Shown here piece by piece: positions 1-7,936 of a stretch of 44,358 nucleotides of DNA. Numbering within the stretch: position 1 is the first letter of the stretch; the number at the start of each line of letters is the position of its first letter. The translations under genes and the position numbers were made by a program. Where the stretch lies: the NCBI RefSeq assembly GCF_000735435.1, contig NZ_JMPP01000002.1:1-44358 (forward strand). Direction: 5' to 3'. Source of the stretch: Klebsiella planticola ATCC 33531. Its GTDB lineage: Bacteria; Pseudomonadota; Gammaproteobacteria; Enterobacterales; Enterobacteriaceae. The notes under the pieces were generated by a model. It was not told the DNA's origin and made no database searches. It saw nothing but the letters and a program-made list of their open reading frames with translations.

Positions 1-576
1 GCCCGCGGGCTGCGCGCGATTTTGCGTCAGGACCCGGACGTGGTGCTGGTGGGGGAAATTCGCGATGGCGAGACGGCGCAGATCGCCGTGCAGGCCTCGT
101 TGACCGGACATCTGGTGCTCTCCACGCTCCATACCAACAGCGCGCTGGGGGCCATTTCGCGTCTGCAGGATATGGGCGTCGAGCCGTTTTTGCTCTCCAC
201 GTCGCTGCTGGCCGTCATGTCGCAGCGTCTGGTGCGCCGCCTTTGCCCGCACTGCCGCCAGTCGCAGCCGGCCGATGCGCAAACCGCCGGCCAAATGGCC
301 ATCGCCCGCGGAACGCCGCTGTGGCGGGCGGTCGGCTGCGCGGAGTGTAGTTTTACCGGCTATCGCGGACGCACCGGGATCCATGAACTGCTGCGGGTTG
401 ACGATCGGGTGCGCATGGCCATCCACCGGGGAGAAAATGAATTAACGCTGATTCAGCAGCTGGGGGCGGACTACACCACTCTGCGGGATGCCGGGCGGGA
501 CAAGGTGCTGGCCGGAATCACCAGTTGGGAAGAGGTGGTCAGAGTGACCGAACAGCGCACGGGAGAAGCAGACTAA
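1..576 (+). CDS. gspE: Type II secretion ATPase GspE/PulE, C-terminal part (5' end outside the window)
   Basis: Only the last 191 codons are present; the reading frame is open from base 1. GspE is the cytoplasmic hexameric ATPase that drives pseudopilus assembly in type II secretion. Visible signatures are the Walker B region VVLVGEIRD, the His box [13 protein letters not shown], and a zinc-binding tetracysteine motif (CPHC then CAEC about 30 codons later) followed by [12 protein letters not shown], all typical of GspE rather than of twitching ATPases alone. The stop is separated from the gspF start by one base, and the following ten genes are the rest of the operon in canonical order. By context this is the Klebsiella Pul-type system, which exports pullulanase; the substrate gene is not in the window. 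Confidence 0.96.
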   Translation, partial: ARGLRAILRQDPDVVLVGEIRDGETAQIAVQASLTGHLVLSTLHTNSALGAISRLQDMGVEPFLLSTSLLAVMSQRLVRRLCPHCRQSQPADAQTAGQMAIARGTPLWRAVGCAECSFTGYRGRTGIHELLRVDDRVRMAIHRGENELTLIQQLGADYTTLRDAGRDKVLAGITSWEEVVRVTEQRTGEAD

Positions 577-577
577 A

Positions 578-1792
578 ATGGCTATCTTTCGCTATCAGGC
601 GCTCGATGAGCATGGCAAAACCCAGCGCGGCGTGCAGCAGGCCGATTCCGCCCGTCACGCCCGCCAGCTGCTGCGAGAAAAAGGCTGGCTGCTCCTTGAG
701 ATTCACGCCGTCGCGCAGGCAACGCCGGGCTCCCCTCGATCGCTGCTGACGCGGCGCACCAGTGCCAGCGATCTGGCCTTGCTGACCCGCCAGCTGGCCA
801 CGCTGGTGGCGGCCGCCATCCCGCTCGAGAAAGCGCTGGATGCCGTGGCGCAGCAGTGCGAAAAAGCCCCTCTCAGGACCCTGATGGCGGGCGTGCGCGG
901 CAAGGTGCTTGAAGGCCATTCGCTGGCGGAATCCATGCGCGGTTATCCGGGCTGTTTTGATCAGCTGTACTGCGCCATGGTGGCCGCCGGGGAAACTTCC
1001 GGTCATCTTGACAGCGTCCTGAACCGACTGGCGGACTATACCGAACAGCGCCAGCAGCTGCGCGCCCGTCTGCTGCAGGCGATGATCTACCCTATCGTCC
1101 TGACGCTGGTCGCCATCAGCGTGATCGCCATTTTGCTCTCCACGGTGGTGCCCAAAGTCGTCGATCAGTTTGTCCATATGAAGCAGGCGCTGCCGTTCTC
1201 AACCCGCCTGTTGATGGCCCTCAGCGATCTGGTCCGCACCGCCGGCCCCTGGCTGTTGCTGGCGCTGATCGGCGGAGGCCTGCTGCTGCACTACGCCTTA
1301 CGTCAGCCCACGCGACGTCTGCTGTGGCACAAACAGCTGCTGCGCCTGCCGCTGATCGGTCGGGTCGCCCGCAGCATCAACAGCGCCCGCTATGCCCGAA
1401 CCTTAAGCATTCTGAACGCCAGCGCCGTTCCGCTGCTGCTGTCGATGCGCATCAGCGCGGAAGTGCTGAGCAACGCGTGGGCACGCCGCCAGCTGGAGGC
1501 GGCCACGGAGTCGGTACGCGAAGGCATTAGCCTGCATCGCGCCCTGGAAATGACCGCCCTCTTCCCGCCGATGATGCGCTACATGGTGGCCAGCGGCGAA
1601 CAGAGCGGAGAACTCAACGGCATGCTCGAACGTGCCGCCGACAACCAGGACCGCGAACTGAGCGCGCAAATTCAGATGGCGCTCAGCCTGTTTGAACCTT
1701 TGCTGGTGGTGGCAATGGCTGGAATGGTGCTGTTTATCGTTCTGGCGATCCTGCAACCGATCCTGCAACTCAACACCCTTATGAGTATGTAA
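578..1792 (+). CDS. gspF: Type II secretion inner membrane platform protein GspF/PulF
   Basis: A 404-residue polytopic inner membrane protein, the expected length for GspF. It starts with the family-typical [14 protein letters not shown] and carries two repeated GspF domains, roughly residues 70-195 and 270-395. Each has a hydrophobic end: about 170-190 ([19 protein letters not shown]), about 215-240, and the C-terminal segment [17 protein letters not shown]. GspF forms the platform on which the pseudopilus is built and contacts GspE and GspL. It follows gspE by one base and precedes gspG by about 20 bases. Confidence 0.96.
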   Translation: MAIFRYQALDEHGKTQRGVQQADSARHARQLLREKGWLLLEIHAVAQATPGSPRSLLTRRTSASDLALLTRQLATLVAAAIPLEKALDAVAQQCEKAPLRTLMAGVRGKVLEGHSLAESMRGYPGCFDQLYCAMVAAGETSGHLDSVLNRLADYTEQRQQLRARLLQAMIYPIVLTLVAISVIAILLSTVVPKVVDQFVHMKQALPFSTRLLMALSDLVRTAGPWLLLALIGGGLLLHYALRQPTRRLLWHKQLLRLPLIGRVARSINSARYARTLSILNASAVPLLLSMRISAEVLSNAWARRQLEAATESVREGISLHRALEMTALFPPMMRYMVASGEQSGELNGMLERAADNQDRELSAQIQMALSLFEPLLVVAMAGMVLFIVLAILQPILQLNTLMSM

Positions 1793-1812
1793 TTGTCTTA
1801 ATGGAGAAAAAT

Positions 1813-2235
1813 ATGCAACGGCAGCGCGGCTTCACGTTACTGGAAATTATGGTGGTGATTGTCATCCTCGGCATTCTCGCCAGCCTGGTGGTGCCCAACT
1901 TAATGGGCAACAAAGAAAAAGCGGATCGCCAGAAGGTGGTCAGCGATCTGGTGGCGCTGGAGGGGGCGCTGGATATGTACAAACTGGACAACAGTCGCTA
2001 CCCCAATAGCGAGCAGGGTCTCCAGGCGCTGGTCAGCCGGCCTGACGCCGAGCCGCAGGCGCGTAACTACCCGGAGGGCGGCTATATCCGCCGCCTGCCT
2101 CAGGATCCGTGGGGCAACGACTATCAGCTGCTCAGCCCCGGCCAGCACGGTCAGATCGACGTATTTAGCGTTGGCCCTGACGGGATGCCGGATACCAATG
2201 ACGATATTGGCAACTGGAATATCGGGAAAAAATAG
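1813..2235 (+). CDS. gspG: Major pseudopilin GspG/PulG
   Basis: The major pseudopilin, 140 residues from the chosen start. The type IV prepilin signal is very short (MQRQRG) and is cut before FTLLE, with the conserved Glu at +5 and a hydrophobic helix IMVVIVILGILASLVVP. The C-terminal part carries the GspG calcium-site region (QDPWGNDYQLLSPGQHGQ and DGMPDTNDDIGNW). An in-frame ATG at 1801 would add four residues (MEKN). I chose 1813 because GGAG at 1803-1806 is then a well-spaced ribosome binding site and the short leader matches PulG. The prepilin peptidase substrate site matches gspO downstream. The stop codon overlaps the next start by one base. Confidence 0.95.
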   Translation: MQRQRGFTLLEIMVVIVILGILASLVVPNLMGNKEKADRQKVVSDLVALEGALDMYKLDNSRYPNSEQGLQALVSRPDAEPQARNYPEGGYIRRLPQDPWGNDYQLLSPGQHGQIDVFSVGPDGMPDTNDDIGNWNIGKK

Positions 2236-2753
2236 TGCGACAGCGCGGCTTCACGTTACTGGAAATGATGCTCATTTTGCTGTTGATGGGCGTCAGCGCG
2301 GGCATGGTGATGCTGGCGTTTCCGACATCACGCGAGGATGACGCGGCGCACACTCTTGAGCGATTTCAGACGCAGCTGCGCTTTATCCGCGAACGCGGGC
2401 TCCAGACCGGCCAGTTCTTTGGCATCTCGATTCACCCCGATCGCTGGCAGTTTATGCTGCTGCAACCGCGCGATGACGCTGCGGCGAATCCCGCTACGGA
2501 GGAGAGCTGGTACGGTTATCGCTGGCTGCCGCTGCCGCCGGGCCGCGTCGCCACCGCAGGCCAGGTCGCATCGGGAAAACTGACCCTGAGCTTCCCGCAT
2601 GATGCCCAATGGACGCCGGGCGAACAGCCCGATGTCCTGCTGTTTCCCGGCGGCGAAGTCACGCCGTTTCAGCTGCAGATCGGCAGCGCCGAAGGGATTG
2701 CCGTCGATGCCCGCGGCGCAATCCGCTCAGCCCGACAGGATGATGGACGATGA
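2235..2753 (+). CDS. gspH: Minor pseudopilin GspH/PulH
   Basis: A minor pseudopilin of 172 residues that begins at a GTG overlapping the gspG stop (TAGTG), so translation is probably coupled. The prepilin motif is RQRG followed by FTLLE and a hydrophobic stretch MMLILLLMGVSAGMVMLAF. The remainder is a globular periplasmic domain with many aromatic residues (WYGYRW, WQFMLLQP). GspH joins the I-J-K tip complex of the pseudopilus. The 3' end overlaps gspI by four bases (ATGA). Confidence 0.92.
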   Translation: MRQRGFTLLEMMLILLLMGVSAGMVMLAFPTSREDDAAHTLERFQTQLRFIRERGLQTGQFFGISIHPDRWQFMLLQPRDDAAANPATEESWYGYRWLPLPPGRVATAGQVASGKLTLSFPHDAQWTPGEQPDVLLFPGGEVTPFQLQIGSAEGIAVDARGAIRSARQDDGR

Positions 2754-3115
2754 AAGCACAATCCGGAATGACGCTCATCGAAGTCATGGTCGCCCTGGTG
2801 GTCTTCGCCCTGGCCGGGCTCTCCGTCATGCAGGCGACCCTCCAGCAGACCCGCCACATGGGGCGGATGGAAGAGAAAACCCTCGCCGGCTGGCTCGCCG
2901 ATAACCAGCTGGTGCAGCTGAAGCTGGAAAACCGCTGGCCGGCGCTGAGCAGCTCGGAAACCGAGGTACAGGCGGCGGGAAGCCGCTGGTATATCCGCTG
3001 GCAAGGCGTGGAAACGGAGATCCCGCAGCTACGCGCGCTGGATGTCGAGGTCCGTCACGATAAGCAGGATAAGACCCCGATCGCTTCGCTACGTACCTAC
3101 GTGACTCAGCCATGA
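2750..3115 (+). CDS. gspI: Minor pseudopilin GspI/PulI
   Basis: A 121-residue minor pseudopilin. The leader MKAQSG is cut before MTLIE (Glu at +5), followed by the helix VMVALVVFALAGLSVMQATLQQ. In characterised systems GspI forms the pseudopilus tip with GspJ and GspK and is thought to start pseudopilus assembly. The length fits the family (about 120-125 residues). It overlaps both neighbours by four bases, consistent with coupled translation. Confidence 0.93.
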   Translation: MKAQSGMTLIEVMVALVVFALAGLSVMQATLQQTRHMGRMEEKTLAGWLADNQLVQLKLENRWPALSSSETEVQAAGSRWYIRWQGVETEIPQLRALDVEVRHDKQDKTPIASLRTYVTQP

Positions 3116-3711
3116 TGATACGCACGATGCGCGGTTTTACTCTCGTGGAGATGCTGCTGGCGCTGGCGATTCTGGCGGCGCTGAGCATCGCTGCGATGGC
3201 GGTTCTGCAAAACGTCCTCCGCGCCGATAGCCTGACCCGGGAAAAAACGCTGCACGTTGAGGCGCTGCAACGCACCTTCAGCCAGATGGCCGCCGACTTC
3301 AATCAGATTATCCCGCGTCGCAGCCGCGAGAGCGCCAGCCTCTTTTTTGCCGGACGTTTTCAGCTCAACAGCGATGACTGGGCGATAGCCTTCAGCCGCA
3401 ACGGCTGGCCGAATCCGCTGGGGATGCTGCCGCGTTCCGAGATCCAGAACGTCAGCTACCGTCTGCGCCAGCAGCAGCTGGAACGGCTGAGCTATGATCA
3501 GCAGGACCCGCTCACCGGCGTCGAACCGACGGTGGACGTCCTGCAAGATGGCATCCAGGCCTTCCGTCTACGCTTCTATGCCAATGGCCGCTGGCAGGAG
3601 CGCTGGGACAACACGCAAAGCCTGCCCCTGGGCCTCGAAGTCACCCTGACGCTGGATGGCTACGGGGATATCACGCGCCTGTTTCTGATAACGCCCGGAG
3701 CCAGCCAATGA
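3112..3711 (+). CDS. gspJ: Minor pseudopilin GspJ/PulJ
   Basis: A 199-residue minor pseudopilin. The leader MMIRTMRG precedes FTLVE (Glu at +5) and the helix MLLALAILAALSIAAMAVLQ. The large periplasmic part includes the GspJ-typical segments RRSRESASLFFAGRF and WAIAFSRNGWPNP and a final beta-rich region ending near LFLITPGA. Two adjacent ATG codons are present at the start; the first forms the four-base overlap with gspI. GspJ binds GspI and GspK at the pseudopilus tip. Confidence 0.93.
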   Translation: MMIRTMRGFTLVEMLLALAILAALSIAAMAVLQNVLRADSLTREKTLHVEALQRTFSQMAADFNQIIPRRSRESASLFFAGRFQLNSDDWAIAFSRNGWPNPLGMLPRSEIQNVSYRLRQQQLERLSYDQQDPLTGVEPTVDVLQDGIQAFRLRFYANGRWQERWDNTQSLPLGLEVTLTLDGYGDITRLFLITPGASQ

Positions 3712-4694
3712 ACCACCGACAGCGCGGCGTCGCGCTCCTGATGGTACTGCTGATCCTGACCCTGATGATGGTGCTGGCAAGCGCGATGACCGAGCGTACG
3801 GCGCGCCTCTATCAGCAAACCGCCACCACCCTCGATAACCTGCAGGCGAAATGGTATGCGCTAGGCGCGGAAACCATGGCCGCCGCGCTGCTTCAGCGCG
3901 ATGCGCTGGACTCCCCGAACCAAACCCATCTGGCGCAAAACTGGGCGCAGGAAGGACGCCGCTTCACGGTCAACGACGGCGAGATTAACGCGACCATCAC
4001 CGATGGCCAGGCCTGCTTTAACCTCAATGCTATCAACCACGGCAGCGGCGAGGAAAGCGAAGCGATCCCCTGGCCGGCGCGCGCCTTTACCCGCCTGCTG
4101 GAAAACCTCGGCGAAGAGCCGCTACAGGCGCTTCAGCTCACCGCCGCGCTGCGCGACTGGATCGATGGCGACCGGGAACCGCGCCTCAACGGCGGCGAAG
4201 ATGAGGTATACATGGCGCGCTCGCCGGGATACCTCGCCGCGAATCAGAAGATCCAGGACGTCAGCGAACTGCGGCTGATTGCCGGAATGGACGCCGCGCT
4301 GTATCTGCGCCTGCTGCCCTTTGTTTGCGCCCTGCCGGACGACGCCCTGCAGCTCAACGTAAATACGCTCAGGGTAGACCAGGCCCCGCTGCTGATGGCG
4401 CTCTTTCCTACCGGCGTCAATCTCCAGCAGGCGCGCCAGCTGCTGCAGGATCGCCCGCGCAGCGGCTGGAACAGCGTTGCCGCTTTCCTGGCCCTGCCAG
4501 CTTTACAGCAAAGCGATACCGCCGCCGCCCGCCCGTGGCTGACGGTTCACAGTCAACGGTTTGTGGCCGCCTTCACCGTGGTGATGGGCAGCACGCGTTA
4601 TCAGCAGCGGAGTGTCCTGCAAAAAGAAGGTCGTACTTTCCGTATTATCCAGCGGCATTATGGACTCTATAGGGTGGCCGATGAATCACGATAA
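3708..4694 (+). CDS. gspK: Minor pseudopilin GspK/PulK
   Basis: The largest minor pseudopilin, 328 residues. After the leader MNHRQRG the mature protein begins VALLM, so position +5 is Met and not Glu. This is the usual exception for GspK, which caps the pseudopilus tip. A hydrophobic helix LLMVLLILTLMMVLASAM follows, then a large alpha-domain with Asn/Asp-rich calcium-site segments (CFNLNAINHGSG, WIDGDREPRLNGGEDEVY). The stop lies 14 bases inside gspL. Confidence 0.94.
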   Translation: MNHRQRGVALLMVLLILTLMMVLASAMTERTARLYQQTATTLDNLQAKWYALGAETMAAALLQRDALDSPNQTHLAQNWAQEGRRFTVNDGEINATITDGQACFNLNAINHGSGEESEAIPWPARAFTRLLENLGEEPLQALQLTAALRDWIDGDREPRLNGGEDEVYMARSPGYLAANQKIQDVSELRLIAGMDAALYLRLLPFVCALPDDALQLNVNTLRVDQAPLLMALFPTGVNLQQARQLLQDRPRSGWNSVAAFLALPALQQSDTAAARPWLTVHSQRFVAAFTVVMGSTRYQQRSVLQKEGRTFRIIQRHYGLYRVADESR

Positions 4695-5883
4695 AACCGC
4701 ACAGCGAGAGATGCTCATTGTGCGTCTTGCTGCCCCCGAGCGCCCCGTCGCCTGGCGACTGGTCTGCCCGGGTGACCCGCAACGGGAAGCCTGCGGCGAG
4801 TGGTCCGCCACCGGCGCTGACGCTACGCTCCCCGAACTGGCGCAACGCTATCCCGCCTGGGTACTGGTCCCGGCCAGCGACTGCGCCTTCCACCACGTCA
4901 CGCTCCCGGCGGGTCTGCGCAAAGCTCCACAACAGGTGGTGCCGTTTTTACTGGAAGAGCAGCTGGCCACCGACGTCGACGAGACCCACTTCGCCCTGCT
5001 CCACCGTCAGCGTGAGCGCTGTGCCGTCGCGGCGATAGCGCGGCAGAAGATGGCCGCCTGGCTCGCCCGCTGCGACGAACTACGGCTTCATATTCTCGCG
5101 CTGACGCCGGATGTATTGACGCTGCCCTGCCTCCCCGATCGCTGGAGCGCGGTACAGGCCGATGACCAATGGCTGATTCGCCAGGACGCCTGGTGCGGGA
5201 TGGCGGTAGAAACCCCGTGGCTTGCGGAAGTACTCGCGGCCTGGGAAACGCTGCCGCCGATCGATTGCTATTCCCCACCGCCTGCCATCTCCGCCCCCTG
5301 GCACGCGCTCGCACCGCAGGATGTGCTCGCTCTGGCGGCGGCGAACCCGGCGGCCCGGCAGATCTGTTTACGTCAGGGGACCTTTGCACCAAAGCGTCGC
5401 TGGCAGCCGGCCGGCCGGCGCTGGCGCCCGACGCTCGCCGCGGCGGCAGCGCTGATGCTGCTGTGGAGCACCAATGCCGTGCTTGACCACCTTGCCCTGA
5501 GCCGCCAGGCGGATGCGGTCCAGGAGGCCAGCCGGGCGTTTTATCGCCAGTGGTTCAAAAACGATAAAAATGTTATCAACCCGCGCCTGCAGATGCAGCA
5601 GCACCTGCACCAGTTGGAAGCGACAACCGCCGCCTCACCGCTGGCCGCCCATATTCGCAGCTTGCAAAATATGGTCTCCGACACCCCGGGGATTCAGCTG
5701 CGGTCGTTGACCTGGGATGCCGCGCGCAATGCGCTTCAGCTCGATATTTCGGCGGTTTCTTCACGGGCGCTGGAGCAGTTCACCACCCGCGCACAGGCCG
5801 GTTTTCGCGTGCGGACTGGAGAAATGAAGCCCCGCCCCGACGGAATTGAAGGGCGTCTGACGCTGGAGGGCAACGATGGCTGA
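4681..5883 (+). CDS. gspL: Type II secretion assembly protein GspL/PulL
   Basis: A 400-residue bitopic inner membrane protein. The N-terminal cytoplasmic actin-like domain (about residues 1-240) recruits GspE. One membrane helix lies near residues 247-267 (TLAAAAALMLLWSTNAVL), followed by a periplasmic ferredoxin-like domain. The frame stays open upstream to an ATG at 4612 inside gspK. I chose ATG 4681 (MNHDKTAQ) because it has an AGGGTGG ribosome binding site and gives the usual family length. It overlaps gspK by 14 bases and gspM by 8 bases. Confidence 0.92.
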   Translation: MNHDKTAQREMLIVRLAAPERPVAWRLVCPGDPQREACGEWSATGADATLPELAQRYPAWVLVPASDCAFHHVTLPAGLRKAPQQVVPFLLEEQLATDVDETHFALLHRQRERCAVAAIARQKMAAWLARCDELRLHILALTPDVLTLPCLPDRWSAVQADDQWLIRQDAWCGMAVETPWLAEVLAAWETLPPIDCYSPPPAISAPWHALAPQDVLALAAANPAARQICLRQGTFAPKRRWQPAGRRWRPTLAAAAALMLLWSTNAVLDHLALSRQADAVQEASRAFYRQWFKNDKNVINPRLQMQQHLHQLEATTAASPLAAHIRSLQNMVSDTPGIQLRSLTWDAARNALQLDISAVSSRALEQFTTRAQAGFRVRTGEMKPRPDGIEGRLTLEGNDG

Positions 5884-6370
5884 TTGGGTTATGTTATGGC
5901 AACAGCGCACCCGTCGCGAACAGCGCCTGTTAATCGGCATGGGCCTGCTGCTGGCGGTGGGCATCATCTGGTACGCGCTCTGGCAGCCGTGGCTCAGTCG
6001 GGAAGCCCGCTGGCAACAAACGCTCGTCAGAGAGCAGGCAACCCTGCGCTGGATGCAGCAGCAAACGCCCCGGCTCCAGCAGCTAGCCCGCCAGACACCG
6101 GGGGCCGCGACCGCGACGAAGGAGGATCTCTCCGCCGCCATCATGCGTGAAGCCACCCGCCTGGAGCTGGCGATTGTCCGGCTACAGCCGCAGGGCGCCC
6201 GGGTGAACGTGACCTTGCCGGCCTGCACTTTTCAGGCGCTGATGACATGGCTGGACGCCCTCGCCCGCCAGGGCATCTTCGCCTCTTCTCTGGCCGTCAG
6301 CGCTCAACCGACGCAACCCGGTTGGGTGACGGTGACGACCCTGGTGCTGGAGCGTCCGCATGCCCCGTAA
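5876..6370 (+). CDS. gspM: Type II secretion protein GspM/PulM
   Basis: A 164-residue inner membrane protein with a short cytoplasmic N-terminus (MADWVMLWQQRTRREQR), one membrane helix (LLIGMGLLLAVGIIWYALW, about residues 19-37) and a coiled-coil-to-ferredoxin-like periplasmic part. GspM partners GspL and stabilises the inner membrane platform. The size and the WxxRTxREQR start are typical. The start codon lies within the last codons of gspL and the stop within the first codons of gspN, so the three genes are translated as a tight block. Confidence 0.93.
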   Translation: MADWVMLWQQRTRREQRLLIGMGLLLAVGIIWYALWQPWLSREARWQQTLVREQATLRWMQQQTPRLQQLARQTPGAATATKEDLSAAIMREATRLELAIVRLQPQGARVNVTLPACTFQALMTWLDALARQGIFASSLAVSAQPTQPGWVTVTTLVLERPHAP

Positions 6371-7100
6371 AGTCGCGTTCGGCCTGCTGCTCGCGGGAAT
6401 GTATCTGTGTTGGCTGCTGTTGACCGCGCCGGCCCGTCTGCTGACTTTCGCCCTGCCGGACGGCGTCAGAGTCGGCGAGCTCAGCGGAACCGTTTGGCAC
6501 GGTGAGGCCCGGCAGTTAGCCTGGCGCGGCGTTCGCCTCGCCCACCTTCGCTGGACGCTGACCTTCTCTTCCGGCCTTCCCGGCTGGCGGGTCACGCTCG
6601 ACGATCCCGACGGCTTACGCGGACACGTCTCGCTCTATGGAATGACCACGCTCCGCTTGCAGAACGGCCTTTTGATCATCCCCGCCAACCTTGCCAGGCG
6701 CTGGCTCACGCCGGCGCTGCCGGCCGAGGCCAGCGGCCAGATCGCCCTGAACCTGTCGGAAGGTCGCTTTAACCAGGCCGGCTGCCAGCAGGTGTCCGGC
6801 GGCCGCCTGCAGTGGCAGGAAGCGCAGCTAAGCTCCCCGGCCGGCTCCCTCGAGCTGGCCCGCGTAAGCGGCAAATTTAGCTGCACGCCCGCAGGGGCGC
6901 TGGCGCTCACCCTCAGCCAGGACTCTCATCAGCTCAGCCTCACTGGCCAGGGCACCCTGAGCCCCGATGGTCGCTACGCCTTTCACGGCAAGCTGCAGAC
7001 ACGTCAGTCAACCCCAGCCCTCCTCACCCTGCTCGTTGCCCAACATCAGCGCCAGGATGAGCAGGGACGCATCCCCTGGCAACTGCAGGGGAAATGGTAA
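6360..7100 (+). CDS. gspN: Type II secretion protein GspN/PulN
   Basis: A 246-residue protein with one N-terminal membrane helix (KVAFGLLLAGMYLCWLLLTAPARLL) and a beta-rich periplasmic part containing GVRVGELSGTVWHGEARQL, the family signature of GspN (T2SSN). It is present in some type II systems only; in Klebsiella Pul it is reported to be dispensable for pullulanase secretion. It overlaps gspM by 11 bases and ends 14 bases before gspO. Confidence 0.92.
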   Translation: MPRKVAFGLLLAGMYLCWLLLTAPARLLTFALPDGVRVGELSGTVWHGEARQLAWRGVRLAHLRWTLTFSSGLPGWRVTLDDPDGLRGHVSLYGMTTLRLQNGLLIIPANLARRWLTPALPAEASGQIALNLSEGRFNQAGCQQVSGGRLQWQEAQLSSPAGSLELARVSGKFSCTPAGALALTLSQDSHQLSLTGQGTLSPDGRYAFHGKLQTRQSTPALLTLLVAQHQRQDEQGRIPWQLQGKW

Positions 7101-7114
7101 TCACAGGAGACATC

Positions 7115-7912
7115 ATGACGCTACTTAGCGCATTTTCGTTGCAGTTCCCCCTGTTATGGGGCGGATTTTTGTTTATTTTCGGCCTGACGTTTGGCAGCTT
7201 TTTTAACGTGGTTATCCACCGTTTGCCGCTGATGATGCGGCAGGAAGAGTCCGCACGATTCAACCTGTGCGTTCCCGCCTCCTTCTGCCCCCAGTGCCAG
7301 CGGCCTCTCATCTGGCGGGATAACATTCCTCTGCTCAGCTATCTCTCACTCAAAGGACGCGCCCGCTGCTGCCAGGCGCCCATTTCCCAGCGCTATCCGC
7401 TGACGGAACTGGCCAGCGGACTGCTATTTGTGCTGGCCGGATATCTCCTGACGCCGGGGTTACCGCTGTTGGGGGGTCTGATCCTGCTCTCCACGCTGCT
7501 GGTGCTGGCGATCATCGACGGCCAGACTCAGCTCCTGCCGGATCGGCTGACTCTGCCGCTGCTGTGGGCCGGTCTGCTGTTTAATCTCAACGGCACGTTT
7601 GTTCCGCTCAGCGAAGCGGTGATCGGCGCCATGACGGGCTATTTATCGCTGTGGACGGTTTACTGGCTGTTTCGCCTGTTGACCGGCAAAGAGGCGCTCG
7701 GATACGGAGATTTTAAGTTGCTGGCGGCACTCGGCGCATGGTCAGGCTGGCAGATCCTGCCGCAGACGCTGCTGTGCGCCTCGGCCAGCGGCCTGATCTG
7801 GACCTTGCTGCAACGGCGGATCACCCTCCAGTCCCTGGATCAGCCGCTGGCCTTCGGCCCCTGGCTGGCGCTGGCGGGCAGCGGCCTGTTTCTGTGGACT
7901 CAGACGCTGTAA
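7115..7912 (+). CDS. gspO: Prepilin peptidase / N-methyltransferase GspO/PulO
   Basis: A 265-residue polytopic membrane aspartyl protease that cleaves and N-methylates the five pseudopilins above. The two catalytic aspartates lie in AIIDGQTQLLPD and in GYGDFKLLAALG (the GxGDxK motif). The N-terminal start region GGFLFIFGLTFGSFFNVVIHRLP is characteristic. The usual pair of CxxC motifs in the cytoplasmic loop is altered: the first is intact (CPQC), while the second reads ARCCQAPIS, with Ala at the first Cys position. I chose ATG 7115 over an upstream in-frame ATG at 7094 because of the AGGAGA ribosome binding site at 7105-7110. It is the last gene of the secretion operon. Confidence 0.95.
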   Translation: MTLLSAFSLQFPLLWGGFLFIFGLTFGSFFNVVIHRLPLMMRQEESARFNLCVPASFCPQCQRPLIWRDNIPLLSYLSLKGRARCCQAPISQRYPLTELASGLLFVLAGYLLTPGLPLLGGLILLSTLLVLAIIDGQTQLLPDRLTLPLLWAGLLFNLNGTFVPLSEAVIGAMTGYLSLWTVYWLFRLLTGKEALGYGDFKLLAALGAWSGWQILPQTLLCASASGLIWTLLQRRITLQSLDQPLAFGPWLALAGSGLFLWTQTL

Positions 7913-7936
7913 CCGGAGCTCGACAAGCCCGGTTAC
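7909..7936. terminator. Inverted repeat between convergent gspO and hrpB
   Basis: A perfect 8-base inverted repeat (GTAACCGG ... CCGGTTAC) with a 12-base loop spans the gspO stop and the hrpB stop. There is no clear T-tract on either strand, so it is a weak terminator candidate. Confidence 0.35.
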
